The position numbers were made by a program, and so were the translations under genes. Source: Chamaelirium japonicum (taxonomy: Eukaryota; Streptophyta; Magnoliopsida; Liliales; Melanthiaceae). Taken from it: 64,000 nucleotides of DNA. The stretch spans positions 15,303,297 through 15,367,296 of the forward strand of contig OX393549.1 of the NCBI GenBank assembly GCA_947650365.1, in the 5' to 3' direction. Of the stretch, positions 14,840-28,788 are shown piece by piece. The first letter of the stretch is position 1. Each line of letters opens with the position of its first letter. The notes beneath the pieces were generated by a model. That model made no database searches, had not been told where the DNA came from, and worked only from the letters and a program-made list of their open reading frames with translations.

Positions 14840-15728
14840 GTGCTGAATGGTACGTATAATAGTACCACCTGGTCGAGGCAAGGCACTGGCTGACTAGGAT
14901 TTTTGCACTCAGGTTTCTGCACCTGATGCATTGGTTGGTACGTGATACCATATAACTGTGGCAAGGCACTGACCGGTCAAGTTTTGGCCCTTAGTTTCTG
15001 CACCAGAGCACTAGAATATTATGTGGGATAGTACCACCCGGTCGTGGAAAGGCACTAACCGACCAGGATTATTGCACTCAGGTTTCTGCACCTGATGTGT
15101 TAAGTGGTACATGGTACCATCTGACTGTGGCAAGGCACTGACCAGTAAGATTTTCGCACTTGGTTTATGCACTAGAGTGCTAGAATGGTACGTCGAATAG
15201 TACCACCTGGTCGTGGCAAGGCACTGACCGACCATGATTTTTGCACTCGGTTTCTGCACTAGAGTGTTTGATAACGACGCATGGAATCGCACTTCCTAGC
15301 CGTGGCAATGCACTTACTGACTAGGATTGTTGTATTCAAATTTTTGCACTTGACATGCTAGAAAGGTACGTGAAATAGTACCACCTGGTTGTGGCAAGGC
15401 ACTAGCCGACTAAGATTTTTCCAATCAGAATTTTGCACCTGATGCATTAAGTGGTACGTGATACCATCTGACTATGGCAAGGCACTGACCAGTCAAATTT
15501 TTGCACTTGGTTTATGCACCAGAGTGCTAGAATAGTACATGGAATAGTACCACCTGGTCGTGGCAAGGCACTAACCTAGGATTTTTACACTTGGCTTCTG
15601 TGCCAGAGTGCGTTTGATAACGGCACGTGAAATATCGCCGCCTAGTCATGGCAATGCACTTACCGACTAGGATTCTTACACATGGTTTCTGCACCAGAGT
15701 GCTAGAATTGTACATGGAATAGTACCTA
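14840..15728. repeat. Satellite-like tandem repeat, about 169-bp period, 5 copies
   Basis: The landmark GTACCACC falls at 14862, 15031, 15200, 15378 and 15547, spaced 169, 169, 178 and 169 bp. Each unit contains two related half-units of about 85 bp built around GGCAAGGCACTGACC and TTTTTGCAC....TTTCTGCAC. Degeneration is moderate. It lies between the two opposed Tat-like elements. It could be the repeat-bearing untranslated part of the minus-strand element or a separate satellite fragment. Confidence 0.85.
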
Positions 15729-15919
15729 ATCAAATAGAAGTTGAACTTAGAATTAAAGACTCGGCCATAAATTTTTATTCATAACTTGAAATGGATTACA
15801 TCATTGATAATTTTTTTTCTTCAAACAAGTAACATTCCAAGTACTTTACAATCTGGAGCCTTTCGGGCTGATCAATCGATCGGATCTTCTTTCCAGTCGG
15901 TTCTGCATCCTCATTGAGC

Positions 15920-17512
15920 TATGGATTCCAAAAGCCTCTCTTTCCATACTAGTCGGGAAAATGTCCTTGTTGGATTCTTCATTTCTTCTAAACTCTTAGA
16001 GATGTCCCTTTTGCAAGAGATTTTCCAGGTAGTATAAGAGACTTCTGTTTTTCATCGTTGAGTGCCCATAGCTTTGGTGGAAGTCATAGTAGGTCAATTT
16101 GTCGGACATATGCTTCGAATCTAGAGGGAGTGGATTTGGTCTTTTCAGATAATGCTTGTTTTGGATCTACTCGAGTATCAGCTTGATGGGGAGGTTCGAC
16201 TCCGTGAACTTGGTCTTCTTTGGTTTGGAAGATCTATCTCTCTCTTCACGAGGTCGCTTCAGGCATTCTTCCTTAGCATGGGTTGAGTGTGTTTGAGCCG
16301 AACGCTTGGGTGATTCTTTATCGGATGGCCATTACTTCGTCTGTCATCCTTTGTGCGCGGCTTGGTTATCTTCTACCTCGATCTTCCTTTGTTCCTGTTT
16401 AAACATTGCTCCCAGCATCGATGGTGGATTTCGAATGAAATCATTGTAGATGTTCAACTCGTAGCGTAGACCGTTCTGAAAGGCAAGCATGACCGCCTCA
16501 TTGTCTAAATGCCGATCGAAATGCATTGCATGCTCGTTCTGGAATCTTTGTGTGTAGCTTCGAAGGGATTCATCTAATCTCATCCAGAGCCTGTATAGAG
16601 AGTATCAAGCTTCTTTTCCAACTTAAAGTTCAACCGATAATGTTGGATGAACATGTCCACTAGGTCTTCAAATCGGGTTATAGAACATGTTGGAAGGTTG
16701 TGGTACCAGTCAAGAGAAGGCTCGTTGAGACTTCTCGTGAAGGTGCAGCACAACACGTGATTGATGTATTCATGAAGAGTTAGTACTTGCTTGAATGCCA
16801 AGATATGGAGAGTCGAGTCTCCCTTTATGCAGTTGAATTTCGGCAAGGTTGGAGCTCGCCAGTTGTGAGGGAAATCCATCTCAAGGATGCTTCGGTGGAG
16901 TGGCCCATTTGCAGTGATCGCTTCTCTCCTAGGGATTCGTTGGTCCAGTTGGAAGATCCGAGAGTGATGAGGCAACTGTGGTGACGGTTACTTGCTTTCC
17001 TGGTTGGGATGCAGTCGAGTCCGATCTCCTCGCGTTTGAAGAGTAGCGCAAGGGTCATGCCCCTTGCTTCATGCGTTCCTGGAGATGTAGTGGCATGAGG
17101 AAGCTTCATATTTCAGTGATCGGTTTCGCCGCTGTGGTAGCTCAATGCGGTCCCAAACAGTTTGCCTCGGAGGGTCCGTTGGGGGATCCCATGGAGGAGG
17201 ATCATCTGTATGCTTAGGAAGGTCAGTAGCCGAGCACCTGGGAGGGTCAATAGTTGAGCACCTCAGGGGTCCTGCCAAAGGACCTTGCAGCATAGGGATT
17301 TCTACTACTGCCCCAATGTTGACTTCCATTACGAGTGGTTGAAGAACTACCCTCGCTTCAATTGCAGCCTTCCTGATCGCATCACGTTCGATCATTAGGG
17401 ACATGTTCTGCTTCATGAGCACCAGGAGATGGAAATCTTCTGCTGAGACTTCATAGGTTACCGGCTGATCAGCTGCTGAGGCGAAGTGCACCTTTCCAGA
17501 TCGTTGAGGCAC
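15920..17512 (-). pseudogene. Second Tat-like gag, broken
   Basis: This is homologous to the gag at 9462-11056, in opposite orientation. The ORF 17069-17512 carries YEVSAEDFHLLVLMKQNMS. The ORF 16580-16975 carries NGPLHRSILEMDFPHNWRAP, LPKFNCIKGD, LDWYHNLPT and FIQHYRLNF. The ORF 16344-16583 carries LRSYTQRFQNEHAM and RNPPSMLGAMF. Farther on, at about 16020-16240, the frame reads YYDFHQSYGHSTMKN, where a zinc knuckle would have Cys; the His is kept and the Cys residues are gone. Stops and frameshifts separate the pieces. No pol follows. Confidence 0.85.
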
Positions 17513-17772
17513 TGCCCTAGAATAATGCGAGTGAGCTACTTGTGAATGGACTTTTGGCTGAGGCTATACTGTTGGCTGTGTGACCGATCGACGGCTCCCA
17601 AAGTGAGCTGCCGATCAGTCCTGGCCATTATGATACTGGCTCGTGCCTTGTCTGGATTGGTTAGTGTTCGTGTTCTTCTGAGGTTTCACCATAAGTTACT
17701 TCTGCTCAACCGATCAACTTTTGAAGATGAGTGGAGGAAGCTTTTTGATCGATCCCACAGACAGCGCCAAAT

Positions 17773-18390
17773 TGTGGGAGCTTTTTTTGCCATGCAAGTT
17801 TCCTGCTAACAATTGATCGATTTAGACTTAGAGGGAGTTGGAGAGAAGTAGAGAGAACACAAGGATTTGGTAGCAAAGTTCGGCCGAAGCCTATATCTCT
17901 GTGCGGTAAGTCACAACCTTAAATCCACTATCTCTTATAAATGTTTGAGCTATCTCTCGACAGGCCGAGAGAGGCTTGTACAAAGATATTAATAAAAAGG
18001 TAGTAGAACTAGAAGGTCAGAGAAGCTAGTCAGCCCAGATGCAGAGCTTTGCTACTCCACTCGAGGCTCAAAATGCTCCAATTGGCCAAAAGGTCATTCT
18101 GCTGTTGTCTTGAGGTGTATTTATAGCTGCTATCATTTCATAACCACCTTTGCTGACATGGTAAGCTGCAATTGGTCAAAGTAGCATCCTGTGGTTGGTC
18201 CACGTGTGGGCTTCTATATGGGCCACGAGCTGTCCCATGGGCCTCTAATGATCCGAGCCTCTGCTAGCCTACTGTTGGCCATGGGCTATCCTCGTGGGTT
18301 TCTAGAGATTTGGGCCTTTGCTAGGTTGCTTATTGATGGGCCGTGGGCTTATAGGCTGGCTACATGCCCTAGCCATTTTTTGCACCCACA
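17773..18390 (-). mobile_element. 5' LTR of the second Tat-like element, with primer site
   Basis: On minus the LTR runs TGTGGGTGCAAAAAATGG...CTCCCACA (618 bp) and is followed by ATTTGGCGCTGTCTGTGGG at 17754-17772 as primer site. The middle matches the first element's LTR (landmarks CGGCC, TCGAGAGA, CTTACCGCACAGAGAT, GGCCGAACTT). The 3' LTR of this copy was not found, so the element is truncated or its end is too diverged. Confidence 0.8.
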
Positions 18391-18879
18391 CCATATAAAA
18401 CAAAGAGTGTGAACAATACATAAAAAACCAACATATGTTAGAATTCATAACCACAATAGATTCTCATTCATAAACAATATAGCATAAAAAACATAGAATA
18501 ACCACCATATATTAGTATTCATAATTGTTTGTTGTTCGAACCCACATAATAATAACAAATTAATAGTCAAACATTGTTCATAACCATCATCACTTAAAAA
18601 TTACTCCCCACAGGAGTAGGAGGTAGGGCCGGAGCACGACAGCGACCTAACGAATCCCCATATGTTACCACTGTGGGATATCATGTCATATTTGGAGATG
18701 GTGCTGGAGTTACTGGAATAGACCAGAAAACTTTGATGGTTATGATCAATTCAATTACTTTAATTTTGGTCCCTCAAGTTCCAAGAAGATAAAACAACGA
18801 AGGACGAACAAGAAGAAGAATCGAAGAATGGTGGAACGATTTTCCAGTCGCTTCCCCAGCCTAGGAAGGGGATTGCCCA

Positions 18880-19215
18880 GTGAGCAACCATAAGACTAAG
18901 ATAGTCTGGATGCCCAAGAAGGATGAGGTCTGTACAATGGCAAAGAGTACTTGTCTAAAAGCCTTTCGATCGAACATATGATTCTTCGATAGTGGTTGTT
19001 CAAGCCATTTCATGGGTAATATGTCCTACTTCACCTCAATGGGAGAATCCAAAGGTGGAACAATCAATTTTGGTAGTGGAAGCACCATCCGAATAAAAGG
19101 TGTAGGAAGTGTATGTGATCCCGATTCTATTTCTTCATGAACTCTCTATATAGAAGGGCTTGTTTCCAAACTCATCACTGTCAGTCATCTGTGTGGGAAT
19201 ATACAATTACTCGAA
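18880..19215 (+). pseudogene. Ty1/copia (SIRE-like) protease fragment
   Basis: A relic of a copia polyprotein. The frame reads KIVWMPK, a TCLKAF block, FFDSGCSSHFMGNMSYF, then a Gly-rich INFGSGSTIRIKGVG and LYIEGLVSKLITVSHLCG. The DSG (at about 18992) is the aspartic protease active site, followed by the H.. and L..S.L pattern of the copia protease to gag-pre-integrase region. At least two in-frame stops are present, one directly before FFDSG where Trp is usual. Neither gag nor integrase is recognisable beside it. Confidence 0.7.
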
Positions 19216-19532
19216 TTCTGGTCCAATTCGGTCTCTATAGTTTTAAATGTTATCGCAATACCCCTTCTGTCCACTACTAAATCGATCATTTCTATCCAAC
19301 AAAACTGAATTGAAGGGGGGCAAAATGTAGTTTACCAAGTATAGGGGGGTTAAGTGATTTTGGGCTAAACTTGAGGGAGGTAAAGTGTAATTTATCCTTT
19401 ATATATCTATATAACATACTACGACTGTTCACAAGCTGACTAAGACAAAAAGGCACATAATAGATCTAGCCGTCTGTCAAGATCTGAAGAGAGAGAAAAA
19501 AAGAAAGAGAAAGAGAGAGAATTCAAACGGAA

Positions 19533-19898
19533 AATGAGCTGCCAGGTTATTTCGAGAAAATGGGCAGTCACCCATTTGATGCCCTTAGGAATTTTAGAAT
19601 GTGTTGATTTTTTTTGAGTATAAATATCTTATCTTCGATAGAACACTCACAAAAAATTAGCACATTCTAAAACTCATAGGGCCATCAAATGTTAGAAGTT
19701 TTATCGAGCGTTCGTTGTCACATTTAATATGAAATATTATATTTGATGTCCCTAAAAGTTTTAGAATTTGCTGATTTTTTGTGGATGTTCTATCTAAGAT
19801 AAGATGCTTATGCTCACAAAAAATCAGCACATTCTAAGACTCCTAGGGGCATCAAATGGGTGGCTGCCCATTTCATCGAAATAGGTCGCCAGCCTATA
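19533..19898. mobile_element. Inverted-repeat (MITE-like) element
   Basis: Arms of about 85-90 bp face each other. Left: TTATTTCGAGAAAATGGGCAG, then CACCCATTTGATGCCC. Right: GGGGCATCAAATGGGTG, GCTGCCCATTTCATCGAAAT. An inner inverted pair around CATCAAATG/CATTTGATG-like sequence lies at about 19684-19750. No ORF. The target duplication is hidden by the AT microsatellite next to the right arm. Confidence 0.7.
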
Positions 19899-19902
19899 CC
19901 CC

Positions 19903-21703
<1,801 letters not shown>

Positions 21704-21725
<22 letters not shown>

Positions 21726-22123
21726 GGCCGAAACCATTGGGAGTGGAAGGTGGACTGATACGAGACCATCAGCAGCAGCACCACCACCAGAGCCGCAACC
21801 CCCCACGGCGAGCCCCCCGCGCGGTGGACCGACTCCTGCGGCAGCCGTGGGAGCCAGAACGCGAGCCTCCCCCCGTCGGCCATCACGCAGCGGGCGAGGA
21901 GGAGGAGCAGCACGGGGAGGAGGAAGAGGAGGAACCGGAGGCCGACCTCGGTCCGCTGCATCTGCGCCTTGTAGTTGGTGTACCAGGAGAGGGAGAGGAA
22001 GAGGAGGACGATGGCGAGCACGGCGATCAGGCGGGGCGGAGGGAGGGAGAGGGAGGAGAGGGCCTGGCCCCTCCACCCCTGCTTCCACTGGGGTCCCCTC
22101 CTCTCGCCGAAGAACCACGGCAT
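21704..22123 (-). CDS. Small plant membrane protein, family of unknown function (paralogue 2)
   Basis: An intact intronless ORF of 139 residues, homologous to the gene at 3033-3428. Three hydrophobic segments lie at about 31-48, 61-80 and 106-122. Conserved features are the Pro just before the first segment, a WY.NY/WS.TYE-type loop after it, and GGSPWGVAAL followed by SYQSTFHSQWF at the C-terminus. The N-terminus MPWFFGERRG is basic and longer than in the partner. The stop TAG directly follows RAN; in two neighbouring copies of this tail the same position is CAG, so the stop may be newly gained. A 210-bp MITE begins 61 bp upstream of the ATG. Several overlapping GC-rich ORFs on both strands are shadows. 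Function is unknown; a membrane location is likely. Confidence 0.82.
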
Positions 22124-22183
22124 GCTTGCTTGCCCCCCTTGGCTCAGTTGTGGCTGTTGGATAGCCCGCGCTGTAAAATATAT

Positions 22184-22393
22184 GGGTTTTTTTACCTTAA
22201 ACCCCCTACTAATTAGGGAAATTAAATAGTACCCCTATCGTCTTAATTTTTGAGTCATCCATTGTTGACAGAAAATTCATACGGTTTTTGCAATGAAAAA
22301 GTGGTTTTTAGGGGGGCAAGATTCAAAAATTAAGATCAGAAGGGGTACTTTTTAATTACTCCAATGAAGTGGGGGGTTAGGTCAAAAAAACCC
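22184..22393. mobile_element. Mutator-like MITE with 9-bp target duplication
   Basis: 210 bp with terminal inverted repeats GGGTTTTTTTTACCT and AGGTCAAAAAAACCC. The arms continue inward for about 65 bp (CCCCCTACTAATTAGG and its opposed partner, AGTACCCCTAT and GGGGTACTTTTTAATTAC). It is flanked by a perfect 9-bp repeat AAAATATAT at 22175-22183 and 22394-22402. Length, arms and the 9-bp duplication fit a Mutator-type MITE. It lies directly upstream of the membrane gene on minus. The duplicated site is itself TATA-like, so it may have landed in that gene's promoter. Confidence 0.85.
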
Positions 22394-22834
22394 AAAATAT
22401 ATTCAGACCTATCTACGTACTGGAGCATCAATGCTGAGCTTTTCTTTTCGAGTAAGGAAGGAATTGGATTCAAAGGTGTGGCATCAGAGGGGCAGGTGGG
22501 AGAAGCTAGCTATGATGGGTTGGCTCGTGTTTTGCCACGTCAGTTTGGTGCTGTCGGTAGTGATACTTGAGTGCGTGTGGGTCAGTTAGAGACTCAAGAT
22601 CGACATTTCCGTTGCGCACAATAAATTGGTATCAGATCCAAATTTGAGGATCATGACAAATTCAGAGCCGGCTGACATCAAAACCAGTTAGTTGTATCAA
22701 GAAAAAGAAAATAGCAAATTGGTTGTATAGCCTTGTAACATATCGTCTTTAACGATAAGGACGGCAAAGAGATGCTTTAGCGATAGGTCATTTTATTTGG
22801 AAAAGTGTTTATTTTATCCCTACATGCAACTGTA

Positions 22835-23165
22835 AAGAAAATCACATAAAGAGTAACATTTCGGTAATAAAGAGTAACATTTGCTAAAATTATTTCACTG
22901 TAGCAAAAAAAAAAAAAAAGATTTCTCAAACAAATGCAACAGTGAAATCACTATAGCAAATGTTATTCTTTATTACTGAAATGTTATACTTTGTAAAGAG
23001 TAACAATTCAGTAACAAAAAATATGAAATTTTTTAAACAATATTTCTCAAAAAAAAAAAATTGCTACAGTGATTTTACAATAGCAAAGAGTAAAATTTCG
23101 ATAATAAAGAGTAACATTTGCTACAATACAGATTGTTACTCTTTGATGCAGTGAAGAGTGACATT
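22835..23165. repeat. AT-rich repeat built on AAAGAGTAACATTT
   Basis: The motif AAAGAGTAACATTT occurs in both orientations several times (about 22849, 22869 and 23106, inverted at about 22958), together with TTGCTACAGTGA and its complement TCACTGTAGCAA. This looks like two inverted or foldback elements, one inside the other. No coding potential. Confidence 0.6.
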
Positions 23166-24429
23166 TGTGATTTTAGTGTTAGGGGTAATTTTGTCATTTA
23201 AAGGGGAGAAAAGTCAACAAAGGGATTTGCTCTAGATGCATCTTTTTTGTGAGGGATCTGGTGCAAAACTATCTTGTTGTCTGACCCTTTCACTAAAACG
23301 ATCTCTTGGATAGAAGTGTTTCAATATCTATGAACCACGAATATAAATATTGATCGGATGCCTAACTTTTTGTAGACAACGATGAATTTGAGAGCAATAA
23401 ATAAATTTAGAGAGATGCCTTCCACTATCCTTGAGTAATCTAAGGGTGCCTAGACATCACCCGCTCGTTGTTCACGTGGCTGCATATGGATGATCGGCGC
23501 ATGGAGGTTGGTTAAATGCGACGACAAGGAGCTCGACCTCAGGCGACCATGCGGGAAGAACATTTGGGCAACATGGGGGGGGGGGGGGGAGATAATTAGA
23601 GATCGACAAGCTCAGCAGGAAAAAAGCACATGGAACTCAGTCCAATCTAGATAATGTGCTGATTTATATATAATGCTCGCTCGTGCTTGTCGGCACGCCC
23701 CCGTCACCTTCGGTGGCCATGACCATCCTCTGCTAGCATATAAAAAGTATACTGATAAATAACTGATGATGTTGTAATAGTTTGACCACAAATAAATAGC
23801 TGAGATTAATAAAAATGATCAAACTAATCCAAGCCAAATCCTGATCTAGCATGATCCATGCTTATCTTAAATACATTTGTTACTATTAAAAAATTGAAAC
23901 AAATAATAAAAAAACTATTGTTAAAGTTGGCATAAAAGTTGGGGAAGATTGCTTATAAATCCAGCAAAAAATGAGCAAAAGAAAGCATGGATTTTCACTT
24001 GTATGACTAAATCCAAATTGGGTTTGCATGAGAACCATCAAGTATCCACCAAACATCCCATAAATCAACATAAAAAAAGTGAAAATATAAAAAGAAAAGA
24101 AAAAGTAAAAGAAAAAGAAAACATGTTCGAAATGATACCCCCACTCTTACCTGAAGAAAACTCAATCGGCCTTCCTAATTCGGCTATCCTTAATCATGGG
24201 TTTACCCAAAGAAAAATAATTAATCGTTGGCCATTAACTTTGGGACATTCAATAATCTTTTTTATTTGTGGGACTAATTTTAACCGGTCTGCTTTAATCA
24301 TGGTGACTGATATTAATCAGCTTTCTTATTTGGCTAATAGTGCATATAATAAATCTCAGCCATTGAATATGTGAATCAACTCGTCTTTGTGCACATGGAT
24401 CAACCATCCAAATATATCTTTTATCATAT
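23166..24429. other. Non-coding, no gene recognised
   Basis: Contains a 15-base G run at about 23575-23589 and, at 23660-23730, a diverged head of the Helitron-like family (CTCGCTCGTGCTTGTCGGCAC). The 141-residue ORF at 23949-24374 is AT-rich, has no recognisable domain and is probably chance. Confidence 0.4.
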
Positions 24430-24500
24430 GTTATATACTAGTGCATGCTCGTGCCTGTCGGCACTCGAACAACTGCCTTTGGCGGCATTGCAGCAGCCAC

Positions 24501-24576
<76 letters not shown>

Positions 24577-26385
24577 AATAAAAAAAAAGTTCTCTCAAGT
24601 CTTAACCCTAGACTCTCCCTCCCTCACTCCCCCCAATCTCTCTCCCTCACTCCCTCTCTCTCTCATCAATAAGTTAAAAGATTTATATTTATGTAATATT
24701 ACTAACATTTGAACTTCATTGCCATCATAAAAACAATGAAAACTTCCAAAATCACTAAATTGAAGAAAATTCATATGTAGAACTCATAGAAGAAGCATCA
24801 ATCCATATGTTCCTAGCGATTATCCCAAAATGCATAGTCTATGCAATGTATTGCTTGTTTCTTACATCGCATATGGCCACGAGGGTGGTTGCCTTCTCAC
24901 TCCCTACTCTATTTCTTTGCGGCAAAAATAGTGACCCAAAAAATCAGCAGTGAACCAAAAAAATCAAAACTTTGATGCGTATCAATACTCAGTGATCAGC
25001 AAGGGATAGGTACGAAGCTAGGAGGGAGGACAGATTTCACCAATGGCCGAGAGAGTTGCAGTGGTCTCTTTCCTTCCTAGCTTTTAGTCTATATCCCTTT
25101 TTTCTATCACAACCCTTATTTAAATCTGAAGAAAAAATAGATAAAAATTTAACCAAAGAATTCAGCACAAATAAAACAAAAATAGATCCTACCAAAACAA
25201 AAACAACAAATTGTTCATCAATCCTTCTTTTCAAAAAAAAAAATCAAAAATAAAAAAATTAAATGTAAAACTCATCAATATAACATGAAAATAAAAATAA
25301 ATTTTACCAAACAATTCAGCAAATGCAACAAATAAAACAAAAACAGATCCTAGCAAAACAAAAACAAAAACAACAATAGTTTTGAGTACAAACAACACAC
25401 TCTGTCAACAATTCCTTCATCTTTGCGGTCAACAACCCTTCAATCAAATAAACACATCAGAACAGTATATACATAACCAAAGAACTGATTTCCAAAGTAA
25501 GGAACCTAAAGAAAAGCAGAATTAAACTTGAGAGAATGAGAGAGATGGTACCTGAATGACGGGATACAGATAGTGAACAGGCAGTGATCTTTCGAGAGAG
25601 ATGGGAGTTTCGGGTTATAGGGGGAGTGATCAACGTAATTTCGGGACAAAATTATATAGGGATTGACAAAATCATATTCCTAGCTTTCTATGCACAGTCG
25701 AAAGGAATCCATGAAATCAGAGCTATCAATGAAATTTTAAGACGAAATCATAGTAGGTATCTGTCTCATTCCGATTTGGGGATGAAAATTAGGGGATGAA
25801 ATCATCAGAATTGGGGAGAGCGGTGCGTATGGACAGCCAAAATCTGATTTTTCGAGTGAGCAAGCATGACTACGTGAGATTTGGGGAGGATTTGTGACTT
25901 TCCTTTGGTGTTGATTTTGGCTACGAGTACGAGATGGCATTTTGATTATGAGCGAGTGCCAAATCACAATTTCCTCTTGAAAATCGGATGTCCCTTTATT
26001 CCTTTTGAAATCAGGATTACATCGAGTCATGATGAGAAGGACATCATAGCTGACCCTTTCTTCCTCATTTATTCCCAACCGAATTAATCAATTGTCCCTT
26101 ATTCCCTCGTGATCACATCCCAAACGTACACCTTATCTTCCTTATTCCCTCATGATTAAAGTAGAACAAATCCTTTCTCCCTTATTCCCTTTTGATTACA
26201 ACAGAACATATCCCAACTGTAATTAATGCAAATTCCCTTAGCATGTTATATAGATGGTCAGATATCAACCGTCAACCATATCAGCTGATTCATTTTTATC
26301 TAGTCAACATGTGTTTTTGTCTAGTCAGCTTGTTCCATTTTATCTAGTCAGCCTGTAGACCGCCGTGCCATGTTATATAGATATG
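24430..26385 (+). mobile_element. Helitron-like repeat, long copy
   Basis: The head at 24430-24490 reads TATATACTAGTGCATGC, CGTGCCTGTCGGCACT and CTTTGGCGGCATTGCAG. The tail at 26290-26385 reads CATTTTTATCTAGTCA, CTAGTCAGCTTGTTCC and ACCGCCGTGCCATGTTATATAG. Head and tail match the minus-strand copies at 20.1-21.2 kb, but the interior is different and longer, as in Helitrons that replace their interior. A (TC)n run fills 24503-24574. I find no helicase gene, so this copy is non-autonomous. Class membership is inferred. Confidence 0.5.
24503..24574. repeat. (TC)n microsatellite
   Basis: An uninterrupted TC run of about 72 bp inside the Helitron-like copy. It creates artificial Ser-Leu ORFs. Confidence 0.97.
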
Positions 26386-26958
26386 GGCCGCACGCCTAGT
26401 CTCTTATTATAAGATAGCTCGGCCCGAGGTGCCCGTCAACTGTGCTGGAAGATCCTTTCAGTGACCTTGTGGCATCAGGGTGGTGGTAAAAAAATACAAG
26501 ATCATAGGCTTAGGGAGAGAGTTCATATCAGTGATGCGGAACCAACTCTCTAGATGCAAAAATTATTGCAAATTACAATTAATAATTCCAAATTATAATT
26601 TAATAAATATTTTATGGAATTTTTTTTTTTGGGAGGTAAAAAACGAATATATTACTGGAAAATAAATTCAGTTACAGGACTCGGCTTAACTCTGAGTGAG
26701 TAAGCAGAAACTAGGCCAAATAGGGCCACACTCAAACTCTAACCCAGAGAAGCAAACACTAGCTCACCGTAGTGAGTTACAGGACACCAGACTGAAATAG
26801 CAAAGAAAATGCCCGACCCAACACAAAATCACCCAAGCAGAGGAACAGACCAGTCGAAGGATCTCCCCTGCAATCACTCCACTTCCCGAGCTGAGCGCTC
26901 CTATTCACCAAGATCTCCAACCGTCAAAATAGCTCCCCTACGAAGCCCAATCACTCCC

Positions 26959-28788
26959 CTACAACAGTCGAAGAATCTCCCCTTCAACCGTCAAAGGATC
27001 TCCCCTGACAGCATTAGCTTGCCCCCCTACTCCGAGTAACCCTATCAGACTGACCCTTAGGCCAAGATTCTTTGGCTCGGGACGTCGATTCAAGCGCTGG
27101 ATTCGGCACTGTGAGGAAAGCGGGAAGGTTGGCAAGAGGGGGGGGGGGGGGGGGGGCAGCTTCTTATATTGAGCCAAGGGATCTGGAGGATTGCCCTCTT
27201 CCTCCGCTCGAATTGGAATCTCCCCATCTTCAACACCAAGGTCCTGCAAATCACCAGTCACCTGGCCACCAGATAACCCCGCCGCACCCTGAGCCAAGGC
27301 CTTCCGATGGACCCGTTGAAGAGCAGGAATAGATAAGCTTGGACTTCCTTCTCATTTGCTACGCCGGCCAGGATGCTTCGAAACGCCTCCTACTAAGACC
27401 CCACTCCCTCTGGCGAGAGCTAAAACAATCGGTCTCTCCCCCTCACTGGCTGAGCTCTCTGCTCGGGAATCATCCCCTGCATTCGCTAGTGTGATAGTGC
27501 CTGCAATCTCTGGTGTAACAGCACCAGCAGGTGGTGTAACACCAGCGACTGCATTGCCTCCAGCAATTGCATCTGTTGCACCATGCGTAACATCAACAAA
27601 TGCCCCATCCAAATCCGGGCCAACATCAGTTGTGGCAATGCTCTCTGCTAAGCCAATAACTGCCTGTAAACCCACAGTGCCAGTGACTAACGTAACAGCA
27701 GTAAGAGCACCAGCAGAAGGAGCACCAGCAGGTGGTGTAACACCAGCAACTGCAGTGCCTCCAGTAACTGCATCAGTCGCACCATACGTAACATCATCCT
27801 CAGGTCACCTAACGTCAGCCTCATGTGTATTAGGAACCCCTCGTGTAACATCAGGCACTGCTTGCGTAACAACTGCTTCTGTCACGGCCTCGCAATCTGC
27901 TGAACCAGCGTAAGCCACTGCACTAGCACCGTCTACTACAGCACCAGGAGCTCCTTCAAAGTCTCCCTCCTGATTTGCCAAAACTGCAGATCGAGAAGCG
28001 CTTCCTAGCTTGGAACTAGAAACAGAATCTGCAGTCCCAGCTTTTGCACCCACCGCCTTAGCCGAAGCTTTATGCTTAGGGCCTACTTGGATCCAAGGAT
28101 TGGAGCCCAATGGATCATGGACTGAGGGAGCTCCACCTTCGAAAACCTTTCCTGTAGGCATCCATCTCTTCCCATGTTGCACATCCGACCCCTGCCAAGA
28201 TATATTTCTCCATCGTGGATCAAGTTTGGGGTGAGCCACACATGAATTTTCGTTGTGTGCAAAGGATTGACACGCCCTGCAACGAGACGGCTTCCAATCA
28301 TATTCAATCCTTTGCATAGATAGAAGGTGACCTGTTTCAGATCGTGCTTCAACTTCATCGCTAAGGGCCTCCTCTACGTTGATCTCTACGCATATTCTGG
28401 CGTAGTTCATCCTCCCTCCTTCTTTGTGCAAAACCGCAGCTGTTGTCGGAGTGTCCATTCCCAACGGGGTGCCAAGCACACTCCCCATCTTGCTGAGGGC
28501 ATCAAAAGACCATAGTCTGTCCGGCAAATTTGAAAATCTAATCCACAAGGGGATCTTAGTTAGCATCTCTCGTCCATACTGGATATCGCTGGACCATTTC
28601 TTTAAAACAATGGGATGCCATTGAAAATGCCATGGTCCACCTTCCAATATTCTGGAGCAATCCTCATCATTATCGAATATGAAGACGAAGATCCCATTCT
28701 CACGAGAGGACAATATTTTATGGGTTCTTGAAATTGAATTAAGTGGTGTTGTAATATTAGAACATGAAATTACAATCCTATGGATCAA
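26959..28788 (-). pseudogene. LINE ORF1 (DUF4283-like domain plus CCHC knuckle)
   Basis: A single frame, open from 28788 to 27808, then interrupted by stops at 27805-27807 and 27352-27354, and continuing to 26959. The N-terminal part shows the gag-like ORF1 pattern of plant LINEs: GIFVFIFDNDEDCSRILEGG, PWHFQW, LKKWS, LTKIPLWIRFSNLP, LWS..ALSKMGSVLG and ARICVEI. It is followed at about residues 170-184 by CRACQSFAHNENSC, a CX2CX4HX4C knuckle. The C-terminal half is Ala/Val/Gly-rich with an internal repeat around AVAGVTPPAGA, then EDGEIPIRAEEEGNPPDP and a poly-Pro stretch produced by the 19-G run at 27138-27156. Role: nucleic-acid binding in LINE RNP. The start is lost by 5' truncation. Confidence 0.88.
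27138..27156. repeat. Poly-G tract
   Basis: Nineteen consecutive G on plus, inside the LINE ORF1 relic. Its length may be uncertain in the assembly. Confidence 0.9.

Noticed and set aside
11114..15728. Regular repeats considered as CRISPR
   Set aside because: Units adjoin without unique spacers, are 36-200 bp long and lie in a plant retrotransposon.
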